Part shown: in pieces, positions 52,607-60,801 of the stretch
Layout: each line of letters begins with the position of its first letter
Numbering within the stretch: position 1 is the first letter of the stretch
Source of the DNA: Paracoccaceae bacterium
Lineage (GTDB): Bacteria > Pseudomonadota > Alphaproteobacteria > Rhodobacterales > Rhodobacteraceae
Direction of reading: 5' to 3'
Assembly: GCA_014239455.1 (NCBI GenBank)
Contig: JAAZYV010000018.1
Location: 62,001 to 126,000 of the forward strand
Length of the DNA stretch: 64,000 nt
The notes under the pieces: model-generated
Database searches by the model: none
Told to the model about the DNA's origin: nothing
Seen by the model: only the letters and a program-made list of their open reading frames with translations
Made by a program: the position numbers and the translations under genes

Positions 52607-53596
52607 GGAGCGTTGAACAATGGTTTCACTCACTTTGCCTAGCAGGTGAGTAATGTTGTTTTTGGGTAATTTCTGAAGAGATTTGTTGGCAATGTTAGAC
52701 CATTTTCTAGCTGCCATTTTAGTTTCTTCCAGTGTTTCATATTTCTCCATGATTCTAATAATTTTGAATAAATCCTCTGAATCTTTAGGTTCTTTGAGGA
52801 GAGAGTTCTTTATAAGTTCTCTTTCTGTAGAATTGCCTTTTTTTAGTGCTGAGATTAGAGGGAAGGTTAGTTTTGCACTATTAAAATCATCACCAATACT
52901 CTTCCCCATGTTCAAAGGGCTGCCTTTATAATCGAGATAATCATCAATTAACTGAAAGCTCAAACCAATTGCTTTCCCATAGCACTTAAAATTCTCTATG
53001 TATTCCAGATGGCTTGATGAAATCATTGCCCCCGTTTGAGAGGCGGCAGAGAATAGTGCAGCAGTTTTACCTTCTATTATTTTCATATATGTTTCAATTG
53101 AGGTCCTCACGTTTCGCACTTGGGATAACTGTAAAACTTCACTTTCGGCAATTACAGCTGAGGTGTCAGACAAAACTTCTAGAATTTCAAGGGAATCTGT
53201 AGAAACCATTAATTGAAAAGCTCTGGAAAACAAAAAGTCACCAACAAGTATAGAAGATTGATTGTTCCAAAGTATATTAGCTGTTTTAGTTCCTCTCCGG
53301 GTGGAACTTTCATCGACTACATCGTCATGCAGTAGCGTAGCAGTATGGATAAACTCTATACTAGCAGCCAAAAGGATATGTTTGTCCTCAGCATAATCCA
53401 AGGCTCGTGCTGTAGCTAAGCACAGCAGAGGACGTAATCTCTTTCCTCCAGCTGAAAAAATATAGTTTGAAATTTCTGGAATTTTGGGAGCATTTTCTGA
53501 TGTCATCATCTTTTTGATTATGTCATTCATTGCATTCAAATCATCTTTAAGTAAGACTTGAAGCTCAGCGATGGGATTTATTTCATTCATTTTCAA
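52601..53596 (-). CDS. Polyprenyl diphosphate synthase (octaprenyl/decaprenyl type)
   Basis: Makes the long isoprenoid tail of ubiquinone. The 331-residue trans-prenyltransferase has the first aspartate-rich motif 'LLHDDVVDESSTRRG' and the second 'QLIDDYLDYKG', with 'GGKRLRPLLCLATARAL' near the start. Homologous to IspB/DdsA; product length (C40 or C50) cannot be read by eye. It converges on ispE and diverges from the trmN6-like gene. Confidence 0.94.
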   Translation of the reverse strand: MKMNEINPIAELQVLLKDDLNAMNDIIKKMMTSENAPKIPEISNYIFSAGGKRLRPLLCLATARALDYAEDKHILLAASIEFIHTATLLHDDVVDESSTRRGTKTANILWNNQSSILVGDFLFSRAFQLMVSTDSLEILEVLSDTSAVIAESEVLQLSQVRNVRTSIETYMKIIEGKTAALFSAASQTGAMISSSHLEYIENFKCYGKAIGLSFQLIDDYLDYKGSPLNMGKSIGDDFNSAKLTFPLISALKKGNSTERELIKNSLLKEPKDSEDLFKIIRIMEKYETLEETKMAARKWSNIANKSLQKLPKNNITHLLGKVSETIVQRSS

Positions 53597-53781
53597 CTAA
53601 ATACAAAGGGTCTTAGGTCTCATTTCTGGGTGCAGACCATACTTATATGATATAAATTCTTTGATCAAAGAAATGTTAGATGCTTTCATGGAATTTTGAA
53701 AATTTTCTTTTGAATACTTTTTAATTAATCTGGTTATGGTAACTTATGATATGGGTATTATCCTTCTAGAGATGCAGTCGC

Positions 53782-53951
53782 ATATGAAATTGATTCAAAA
53801 TGAGTTCACCGATGATTCTTTCCTGGTTGACAGATTAAGATTACTACAACCTAAGAAGGGTTTTGTATATGAAATTGATTCAAAATGAGTTCACCGATGA
53901 TGCTTTCCTAGGTGGCAGATTAAGATTACTACAACCTAAGCAAGGTTTCAG
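53782..53951 (+). repeat. Divergent 85-bp tandem duplication of the trmN6-like gene start
   Basis: Copy 1 (53782-53866) and copy 2 (53867-53951) match at about 76 of 85 positions with no gap. Copy 2 is the functional 5' end of the methyltransferase gene. Copy 1 keeps the ATG and reads 'MKLIQNEFTDD' like the real start, but because the unit is 85 bp, not a multiple of three, its frame leaves the gene and stops at 53886-53888. The result is a 34-codon ORF (53784-53888) overlapping the true start codon by 20 bp. Confidence 0.93.
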
Positions 53952-54630
53952 AGCAGGTATTGACTCAGTATTATTGGCAGCTTCAATCACTGCTTGTTCT
54001 GGTGATACTGTACTAGATGTTGGGACAGGTACGGGTGCGGTATTATTTTGCTTGATGAACAGAATACCTAGTTTGCGAGCCATTGGTATTGAATTACAAG
54101 AAGAATGTTATTCCCTAGCATTAAAGAATTCTGAGAAAAACAACCTTAAAGCCAAGATTTTGTTAGGAGATTTTCAATCTCTGGAGAATGATTTAAAGGA
54201 TTATAATTTTGACCACATATTTTTTAATCCACCCTATTACTCTGAGCGTACATATAAAAAATCTGGAAATAGTGCTCGTGAATTAGCAAATATAGAAAAA
54301 CCTGGAATGCTAGAAAAAATGTTGAGATTCTCTCTAAAGCGCTGCAAACCATATGGGATCATCACTTTAATTAATCGGCCGGCGAAGTTAGGTGCAATTT
54401 TGTCAGTACTTGAAAAGGGTGCAGGAGACATAAAGATTTTACCAATCTTAAGTTCAGGCAGAAATTCAACATTTAGAATGATTGTTCGAGCCAGAAAATC
54501 AGCTAAAGGTGAAACAAAATTATTAGAGGGGCTAAATTTGTTTCAAACCAATTTGGAGGGAAAGGAAAGCAGGAAATATTCACCACGCGTAATAGAGGTT
54601 TTAGAACAGGGTGGACCTTTGAGCTTTTGA
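53869..54630 (+). CDS. tRNA1(Val) (adenine-37-N6)-methyltransferase-like protein (TrmN6 family)
   Basis: A 253-residue class I methyltransferase. 'RLRLLQPKQGFRAGIDSVLLAASI' is the family's N-terminal block, 'VLDVGTGTGAVLFCL' the SAM site and 'FFNPPYYSER' the NPPY catalytic motif of amino-methyltransferases. Members of the TrmN6/YfiC family methylate A37 of tRNA-Val. I use the ATG at 53869 ('MKLIQNEF'). Its 5' end is duplicated in tandem just upstream, and the 34-codon upstream ORF overlaps its start. DUF465 follows on the same strand. Confidence 0.87.
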   Translation: MKLIQNEFTDDAFLGGRLRLLQPKQGFRAGIDSVLLAASITACSGDTVLDVGTGTGAVLFCLMNRIPSLRAIGIELQEECYSLALKNSEKNNLKAKILLGDFQSLENDLKDYNFDHIFFNPPYYSERTYKKSGNSARELANIEKPGMLEKMLRFSLKRCKPYGIITLINRPAKLGAILSVLEKGAGDIKILPILSSGRNSTFRMIVRARKSAKGETKLLEGLNLFQTNLEGKESRKYSPRVIEVLEQGGPLSF

Positions 54631-54716
54631 AAATTTTAATTGCATGCGAGTAAATTTAGGTTAATACTTAGGGTAAGGAGTTTAGGGGAGGCACATCATT
54701 GATTTGGGAGGTTCCA

Positions 54717-54887
54717 ATGACTTTGGAGGCGTATGTGAGTGGGTTGCGGAAAAAACATGCTAAGCTGAGTTCATTAGTAGATCGCGAGCAAAAGAGACCG
54801 GCCCCAAATTTTACTACTCTTACTGACCTAAAAAAGAAAAAATTGCATGTTAAGCAGGAAATTTCTAAAGCTTTAGAAATTAAGTGA
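54717..54887 (+). CDS. DUF465 (YdcH-like) protein
   Basis: A 56-residue helical protein: 'MTLEAYVSGLRKKHAKLSSLVDREQKRP' and 'LTDLKKKKLHVKQEISKALEI'. This is the DUF465 pattern of two charged helices linked by a short turn. Function unknown. The ATG at 54717 matches family starts better than the track's 54699; GGAGG lies close upstream of the latter, so the longer form is not excluded. Confidence 0.82.
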   Translation: MTLEAYVSGLRKKHAKLSSLVDREQKRPAPNFTTLTDLKKKKLHVKQEISKALEIK

Positions 54888-54944
54888 AGAAAAGTAATTT
54901 TTTTTAGGAAGCAAAGAGGTTATTTAGGTGAGTTAGTTCTCCGG

Positions 54945-55664
54945 CTATAGTATTTCGATTGCTTCCAGAAGTGATCTGAAAACTTTTAGGTTTTCTGGGT
55001 TTTTTTTCAAGCTTAGTAAGCCTTTTTCACCCACTGATCGTGGAATAGTTGTACCAATCCTCCTTGTGATCAAATCTCTAAGTAGCTCACCAGAAAATTC
55101 TGGATGACTTTGTAGCGAGATGGCATGAGGTTTATTCTTATCTCCATATGCTAAAATTGAATGGGGACAAAACTGTGAACCATAAGCTGAGATAGTGCCT
55201 GTTGGTGCAATTATTACTTGATCTTGATGGCAAGCGTATCCAGTAAAAAAATTGCCAAGCCGTTCTGAGAATCTTGTATTGGATAGGCGCTTATATTCGT
55301 GAACACCAACTCCCCACCCTTTGGGAGATTTCTCAACCTTTCCTCCCATAGCTTCCGCTAATAACTGATGTCCAAAGCATACCCCCAATAAGGGTACCTT
55401 TTTTGCGACAATCTGTTTGACAAAATATCTTAGATTTGAAATCCAGGTCAAGTCATCATATACGCCACAAGAAGAACCTGTGATCAACCATAAATCAGCC
55501 TCTCGGGGATTGGTGGGAATTGGAAATCTAGTAACGTCATAGGTTTTAATTTCATGCACAACAACCAGCTGTTCAAATAAATTGAAGAACATAGACGTAT
55601 AGTTTCCGTATTTTTTTTCTAAAGTGTCAGGAAGCTTACCAGTTTCTAAAATATTAATATTCAC
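54945..55664 (-). CDS. Class I glutamine amidotransferase (GMP synthase-like)
   Basis: A 239-residue stand-alone glutaminase domain. The nucleophile cysteine is in 'PLLGVCFGHQLLAEAMGG' and the histidine/glutamate pair in 'LQSHPEFSGELL'. It lacks the GMP synthetase ATP-pyrophosphatase domain, so it is not GuaA. Relatives act on gamma-glutamyl compounds or are uncharacterised; substrate unknown. It lies 45 bp downstream of tlpA on the same strand. Confidence 0.85.
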   Translation of the reverse strand: MNINILETGKLPDTLEKKYGNYTSMFFNLFEQLVVVHEIKTYDVTRFPIPTNPREADLWLITGSSCGVYDDLTWISNLRYFVKQIVAKKVPLLGVCFGHQLLAEAMGGKVEKSPKGWGVGVHEYKRLSNTRFSERLGNFFTGYACHQDQVIIAPTGTISAYGSQFCPHSILAYGDKNKPHAISLQSHPEFSGELLRDLITRRIGTTIPRSVGEKGLLSLKKNPENLKVFRSLLEAIEIL

Positions 55665-55709
55665 TTTTGGTCCTTCAGTATTATTCTTATAATTAATTAT
55701 TCAGACAAC

Positions 55710-56273
55710 CTATTGAGTCAAGCTCTTAAAGAATTTGACTACATTAGGTTCAATCCAATTAATTGGTCCTATCAAACGAGCAATTTCATGCCCATCTGGT
55801 GAAATAAGGATAGAGGCAGGCAAGCCCAAAATACCCAATTGAATGGCCAAATTTCCCCTTGGGTCACTAAAATTTTCAAGGTTAATCAGCATATTTTCAT
55901 TAAAAAATTCTGTAATTTTTTTTTGATTATTTCTACCCGTCGCGATACTAATGATCTTAAGATGTTCAACGTCAAATAGGGATTGTAGTTTGTCGAGCGA
56001 GGGCATTTCATCTATACATGGTGCGCACCATGTAGCCCAAAAATTCACAAGGATAAAATGGTGTTCTTTTTTCATTAAATCCAATTTGATTTTGTCCTCA
56101 GTTAGGACTAGAAGGTTTTTGATAAGGGGGGGGTCTTTGTGGAAAGAAATTTTTTTCATCTCTCCTTTTACAAAATCCAAATGGAATGGAAAACTTTCAC
56201 TGGTCTTAGTGAAAGAGGGATTTGCCAAGATGAAAATGTGAGCGTATACCAGAAGGAGAATTGCAAATTTCAT
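55710..56273 (-). CDS. TlpA-family thioredoxin-like protein
   Basis: A 187-residue redox protein with an N-terminal signal or membrane anchor ('MKFAILLLVYAHIFILANPS') and a thioredoxin fold with active site WCAPC ('LVNFWATWCAPCIDEMP'), plus the cis-proline region 'GLPASILISPDG'. Acts on periplasmic dithiols, possibly in cytochrome maturation. I start at ATG 56273; the track's extra 38 residues would overlap the argH promoter region. Divergent tlpA-argH is a common alphaproteobacterial arrangement. Confidence 0.88.
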   Translation of the reverse strand: MKFAILLLVYAHIFILANPSFTKTSESFPFHLDFVKGEMKKISFHKDPPLIKNLLVLTEDKIKLDLMKKEHHFILVNFWATWCAPCIDEMPSLDKLQSLFDVEHLKIISIATGRNNQKKITEFFNENMLINLENFSDPRGNLAIQLGILGLPASILISPDGHEIARLIGPINWIEPNVVKFFKSLTQ

Positions 56274-56313
56274 ATTATTAAGCCACTTTGAAAAATTTGA
56301 TCTAGAGGTAATT

Positions 56314-57714
56314 ATGGCCAAAAAGTTGAAAAAAAAAATAAACTCAATGTGGGGAGGTAGATTTTCTATACAAACAAGTACTATCATGGAGCAAATTAAC
56401 TCGTCAATAGCGATTGATCATCGTTTAGCTGAGCAAGATATAAAGGGTTCAATTGCTCACGTGAAAATGCTTGCGCACCAGAAAATTATTTCAGATAAGA
56501 TTTCTGAGAAAATTCTCAGAGGATTGGTAACTGTGAGAGATGAAATCAGGAACGATGAACTTGAATTTGAAGTCAGGCTAGAAGATATCCACATGAATAT
56601 TGAAAGTCGTCTTCATGACTTGATAGGTCCAGATGCAGGTTTTATACATACCGCACGTTCCAGGAATGACCAAGTAGCCACAGATTTCAGAATGTGGGTA
56701 AGAGATAGCATAGATTCTATAATACCCAAAATATCCAGTAATATGGATAATTTTTTAGAGTTAGCGGAGAAAAATCGTGAAACAATTATGCCTGGTTTTA
56801 CTCATTTGCAGTCTGCTCAGCCAATTACTTTTGGGCATCATATGCTCGCATATGTGGAAATGCTTTCCAGGGATAAAGAGCGATTTTTTGAGGCAAGAAG
56901 GCGATTAAACGAATGCCCGCTAGGTTCAGCAGCTTTGGCTGGCACCTCATTTCCCATTGACCGTGTGATGACTGCAAAAGATCTTGGTTTTGAGAAACCT
57001 ATGGCTAATAGTATAGATGCAGTTTCGGACAGGGATTTTGCTTTAGACTTTGTTTCAGCAGCTTCCATTTGTGCAACGCACTTAAGCAGGTTTGCTGAAG
57101 AACTAGTAATCTGGTCCAGTGAACAGTTTGGATTTGTTCAGATTTCTGACAGTTTTTCTACCGGATCATCAATCATGCCACAAAAAAGAAATCCAGATGC
57201 GGCAGAATTAATAAGGGCAAAGGTGGCCATAATTTCTGGAGCTCTTATTTCTTTGTTAACTGTGCTAAAGGGATTGCCCTTGGCGTATTCTAAGGATTTA
57301 CAGGAAGATAAGGAAATAGTTTTTAGAGTAAACGATAACTTGTGTTTAGTTCTAGACGCAATGGCTGAGATGCTTACTGAGATAACAGTAAATAAAAAAG
57401 TTCTTAGAAAATCAGCCGAAGCGAAGTTTATTACTGCCACAGATTTGGCAGATTATCTAGTATCGAATTATAACTATAACTTTCGTCAGTCTCATCAAAT
57501 TGTTGGGAAGTTAGTTCGAAAAGCGGAAGATTTAGATTGTGATCTTAATGAATTAAACATAAATATTTTTAAGCAGATTGAGCCAGACATAGATGAAAGT
57601 GTGTTCGACGTGCTTAATGTAGATAATTCGGTCAAATCAAGGGGTTCTTATGGTGGAACTTCCCCTACTGAGGTTGCAGCAAGAATTATAGAATGGCGAA
57701 AGAGGATAAAGTGA
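56314..57714 (+). CDS. argH: Argininosuccinate lyase
   Basis: Cleaves argininosuccinate to arginine and fumarate. The 466-residue member of the fumarase/aspartase superfamily has 'MWGGRFS' near the start, 'HTARSRNDQVATDFRMW' and the signature 'GSSIMPQKRNPDAAELIRAK'. The first 12 residues are a lysine-rich extension ('AKKLKKKI'). Its TGA overlaps the GTG of the small lipoprotein gene (GTGA). Confidence 0.97.
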   Translation: MAKKLKKKINSMWGGRFSIQTSTIMEQINSSIAIDHRLAEQDIKGSIAHVKMLAHQKIISDKISEKILRGLVTVRDEIRNDELEFEVRLEDIHMNIESRLHDLIGPDAGFIHTARSRNDQVATDFRMWVRDSIDSIIPKISSNMDNFLELAEKNRETIMPGFTHLQSAQPITFGHHMLAYVEMLSRDKERFFEARRRLNECPLGSAALAGTSFPIDRVMTAKDLGFEKPMANSIDAVSDRDFALDFVSAASICATHLSRFAEELVIWSSEQFGFVQISDSFSTGSSIMPQKRNPDAAELIRAKVAIISGALISLLTVLKGLPLAYSKDLQEDKEIVFRVNDNLCLVLDAMAEMLTEITVNKKVLRKSAEAKFITATDLADYLVSNYNYNFRQSHQIVGKLVRKAEDLDCDLNELNINIFKQIEPDIDESVFDVLNVDNSVKSRGSYGGTSPTEVAARIIEWRKRIK

Positions 57715-57830
57715 CAAAAAAGGTTATTATTTTTGTTACATTGGGTTTCATGTTGTGTTGTTGTGGTGTGAAAGGTGATCCGAAACAACCTCCAAGTAAA
57801 TTATTTGAGGATCAAATTGGTTCAAACTGA
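57711..57830 (+). CDS. Small lipoprotein, LptM/YifL-like (39 residues; absent from the ORF track)
   Basis: A 39-codon ORF starting at GTG overlapping the argH stop and ending at TGA. It begins with charged 'TKK', then a hydrophobic stretch 'VIIFVTLGFML' and three cysteines followed by 'GVKGDPKQPP'. The 'C-G-x-K-G-x-P' pattern after the lipobox cysteine is that of LptM, a short lipoprotein that helps mature the LPS translocon LptDE. The position between argH and lysA is conserved in proteobacteria. The exact lipidated cysteine is most likely the third. Confidence 0.85.
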   Translation: MTKKVIIFVTLGFMLCCCGVKGDPKQPPSKLFEDQIGSN

Positions 57831-57887
57831 TTTCTCACCTATTTTAAGGTCTCGTAAAATTAGAAAAATTTGTGAAGTTGAAAACGA

Positions 57888-59171
57888 ATGATAGAAAAGA
57901 AAAATAACCACTTTGAATTCAGAAAAAATGTTCTGCACGCTGAGGAAATATCAATCCTAGAATTGGCAAAATCGACGAAGACACCTTTTTATATTTATTC
58001 AGCAGGGGCGTTAGAAGATAGTTACAATTCTTTGGTCTATAGTTTGAAGGAATTAAACCACTCACTTTACTACTCGGTAAAATCAAATTCTAATGTTGCT
58101 GTGCTTAGGGTATTGTCTCTTTTAGGAGCTGGCATGGATGTGGTTTCTAGTGGAGAATATTTGAGAGCACGTAAGGCTGGTGTACCCGGAGAAAAAATAG
58201 TTTTTTCAGGTGTAGGTAAAACGTTTGAAGAGATGATACTAGCTTTGAAACAGGGCATAAGACAATTCAATGTTGAGAGCATTCCAGAAATTTATCAGCT
58301 TAATTTGGCTGCTTCGAAAGTTAATAAAGTAGCTCCTGTTTCTATAAGGGTTAATCCAGATGTCGATGCTCAGACACACAAGAAAATTATGACAGGTAAG
58401 GCCGAGAATAAGTTTGGTATTCCAATAATGCTAGCTGAGAAAGTATATGAGATAGCGAAAAATCTGGAAAATATTTCAATCGTTGGGGTTGATTTGCATA
58501 TAGGTAGTCAGATTACCCATCTAGCACCATTCAAGGAGGCTTTTCAAAAGATTGCAAAATTGATCTATTCCCTTAGAAATAAGGGTCACAATATCAAAAG
58601 AGTGGATATTGGAGGAGGATTGGGGATTTCTTATTCTAGGGCCCAAGGAGATCCAATTCCTCTAAAAGATTTTTCTAGCATGCTGAAATCAATTTTTGGG
58701 GGGATGGATCTTGAAATTCAAATTGAACCAGGACGTTACATTTCTGGCAATTCCGGTCTTTTGATAAGTTCAGTGATATATTTGAAGGAGGGCTCCAGCC
58801 ACAATTTTCTTATTATAGATGCTGGCATGAATGATTTCATTAGACCTGCGTTATACGAAGCTAATCACGATTTAATTCCAATTGTATCCAGCATGGATGA
58901 AGATCCTAAAATTGAAGTTGATGTAGTGGGGCCAATTTGTGAGAGCTCAGATGTTTTTGTTAGCAAGGCTGTTTTACCTATAATGAGGGCTGGTGATCTT
59001 ATTGCTATTTATTCTGCAGGAGCTTACGGGGCCGTGATGGCCTCAGAATATAATACCCGGCCTTTAGTACCTGAATTGATAGTCAAGGGTAATATGTCTT
59101 CTATCATTAGATCTCGGCCTAACCTCTTTGAGACAATTAATCGAGATCAGATCCCATATTGGTTACGTTAG
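57888..59171 (+). CDS. lysA: Diaminopimelate decarboxylase
   Basis: PLP enzyme that decarboxylates meso-DAP to lysine. The 427-residue protein has the PLP lysine in 'YYSVKSNSNVAVLR', the phosphate-binding 'VDIGGGLGISY', 'IEPGRYISGNSGLL' and the late 'GPICESSDVF'. With dapD and dapE at 32-34 kb it supplies lysine. Ends in TAG, overlapping the zinc-ribbon gene by 4 bp. Confidence 0.97.
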   Translation: MIEKKNNHFEFRKNVLHAEEISILELAKSTKTPFYIYSAGALEDSYNSLVYSLKELNHSLYYSVKSNSNVAVLRVLSLLGAGMDVVSSGEYLRARKAGVPGEKIVFSGVGKTFEEMILALKQGIRQFNVESIPEIYQLNLAASKVNKVAPVSIRVNPDVDAQTHKKIMTGKAENKFGIPIMLAEKVYEIAKNLENISIVGVDLHIGSQITHLAPFKEAFQKIAKLIYSLRNKGHNIKRVDIGGGLGISYSRAQGDPIPLKDFSSMLKSIFGGMDLEIQIEPGRYISGNSGLLISSVIYLKEGSSHNFLIIDAGMNDFIRPALYEANHDLIPIVSSMDEDPKIEVDVVGPICESSDVFVSKAVLPIMRAGDLIAIYSAGAYGAVMASEYNTRPLVPELIVKGNMSSIIRSRPNLFETINRDQIPYWLR

Positions 59172-59833
59172 TCTTTATTGAAAAAATAAATGTAAATTGA
59201 ATCTTTTAAAGCTAGTATATGATTTTTGATTTGTTCAACTAAAAGATCAGTAATTTGTAAAAAGTCTAGTAAAGGCTTTTGATATTTTACATCTAGTTGA
59301 GTTATTATATTTCTATTAGTAAACAGAATTAGACCCACTATGCAAATTATGCTAACTATTGTGAATCCCAAAAAGGTTCTGTTAAACTTTTTTGGTGTAA
59401 GCCCTTCTTCTCTCTGTTCTTTTTTTGAATAAAAAAAACCTTCTGTAACTTCATCTGGTTCTTTATCTTGTTTTCTAGCTTTAGGATTTAGGGGATTAGC
59501 ACTTTCTTTCCACGAGCGATTTTCTTGGATCTCTTCTATTGCTAAAGCGGCTAGAAATTCCCGTTCTTCATCCCTGGTGAGAGGGGGTGTATTCTCCTTC
59601 TCCAACGATTTTTTTTCATGAATATTATTTCTAAGAGAATCCTTTATAGAATCTTGTCGAATTTTAATTTCATTAATAAAGTCTTTTATTTCTCTTATTT
59701 GCTCTGTTTTACCACTTTCGTACTGTGTCCAAATAGAATCACATACAAAGCATTTAGTTTTTCTTCCACTGTTGGAAAGTTCTTTTTTGTCGACATTGTA
59801 TTCAGAGTGGCAATTAGGGCAAATGATTTTCAT
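59168..59833 (-). CDS. Zinc-ribbon (MJ0042-type) membrane protein
   Basis: A protein of about 221 residues. It starts 'MKIICPNCHSEYNVDKKEL' and has a second knuckle 'CFVCDSIW', giving a CxxC...CxxC zinc ribbon of the MJ0042 type. A lysine- and glutamate-rich middle is followed by one transmembrane helix ('FTIVSIICIVGLILF') and a short C-terminal domain. Function unknown; relatives in alphaproteobacteria lie next to ftsEX. I chose ATG 59833 as start; three in-frame ATGs are possible. Confidence 0.82.
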   Translation of the reverse strand: MKIICPNCHSEYNVDKKELSNSGRKTKCFVCDSIWTQYESGKTEQIREIKDFINEIKIRQDSIKDSLRNNIHEKKSLEKENTPPLTRDEEREFLAALAIEEIQENRSWKESANPLNPKARKQDKEPDEVTEGFFYSKKEQREEGLTPKKFNRTFLGFTIVSIICIVGLILFTNRNIITQLDVKYQKPLLDFLQITDLLVEQIKNHILALKDSIYIYFFNKD

Positions 59834-60064
59834 ATTTTTCATATGGTACATTTTCGTTTTCTTAGTATGTATTAGTATGCTAGTGTAGGTGCGCTAATTC
59901 AGATATTAAATATGTTTTGTAAACATAGCGTTTTGGCTTCATTTTATAGCATATTACTTGTATCTTTTTAGAAGGTTGCTTTTAACATCTTAATATATCA
60001 TCTTGTCGTTCAATTATGAAGTAAATGTGGGTTTTTCCTAAAGATGAATATTCTAATCTGTAAC

Positions 60065-60784
60065 ATGCGTGGCTTTATAGCGGAGATACTAATTTATTGT
60101 ACCATGCTCATTTTAGGAATAATAGGATTACCTTTTTCCTTAATTTCTAAGGATTGGGCGTATGGTTTTATAAGATTTTATTGTCGCATATGTTTTTTGA
60201 TTTTACGTATTTTAGCTAATATCCGTATAGAGTGTCGCGGGGAAATACCTAAGGGTAAGGTTTTAGTTTGTTCTAAACATATGTCATTTTTAGATATCTT
60301 AATGCTGGCTTACTACCTACCAAGAGTCAGCTTTGTGATGAAAAAGGAGATCATTTTTTTTCCTATTATTGGGCTCTATGGTTTGCTGATCGGTTGTGTT
60401 CCGGTGGCCCGAGGTACAGGATCAAAGGCATTGAATAGTATGATTAGAAATTATAGTGATTTTGATAAAAAGAATGAAACACAGCAAATAGTGATTTACC
60501 CCCAAGGAACTCGAGTGCAACCAAAGGAAATTAAGAAATATAAGATTGGTGCGGGAGTTCTCTATGAAAACCTTGGATTGCCATGTCATTTAGTTGGTAC
60601 TAATAGTGGAAAAATTTGGCCTAAAGGTACGTTTAAGAAAAGCCCAGGTATAGCGGTAATAGAATTCTTCAGTGTTTTGCAGACAGGTATTTCTTTAAAT
60701 GAATTCATGGTCAAGATGGAAACAGATATTGAAAAATGTTCTAACATGCTGATGGACGAAGAAGAAAAAAGCAGAAACAAATAA
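60065..60784 (+). CDS. plsC: 1-acyl-sn-glycerol-3-phosphate acyltransferase
   Basis: Acylates lysophosphatidate in phospholipid synthesis. The protein of about 239 residues has a hydrophobic N-terminus, the HX4D motif ('SKHMSFLD'), 'IGCVPVARG' and 'VIYPQGTR', where the glutamate of the usual EGTR is glutamine, as in some alphaproteobacterial members. The start ATG at 60065 ('MRGFIAE') is preferred; the track begins at 60044. It converges on accA with 2 bp between stops. Confidence 0.88.
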   Translation: MRGFIAEILIYCTMLILGIIGLPFSLISKDWAYGFIRFYCRICFLILRILANIRIECRGEIPKGKVLVCSKHMSFLDILMLAYYLPRVSFVMKKEIIFFPIIGLYGLLIGCVPVARGTGSKALNSMIRNYSDFDKKNETQQIVIYPQGTRVQPKEIKKYKIGAGVLYENLGLPCHLVGTNSGKIWPKGTFKKSPGIAVIEFFSVLQTGISLNEFMVKMETDIEKCSNMLMDEEEKSRNK

Positions 60785-60801
60785 GATTACAATCTTATTT
60801 G
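60778..60801. repeat. Perfect palindrome spanning the plsC and accA stop codons
   Basis: CAAATAAGATT, AC, AATCTTATTTG: 11-bp perfect arms around a 2-bp centre. It contains the TAA of plsC (60782-60784) and the TAA of accA on the other strand (60787-60789). Either transcript could fold it as an AT-rich hairpin, so it is a candidate bidirectional 3'-end element, although the following T-tract is weak. Confidence 0.8.
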
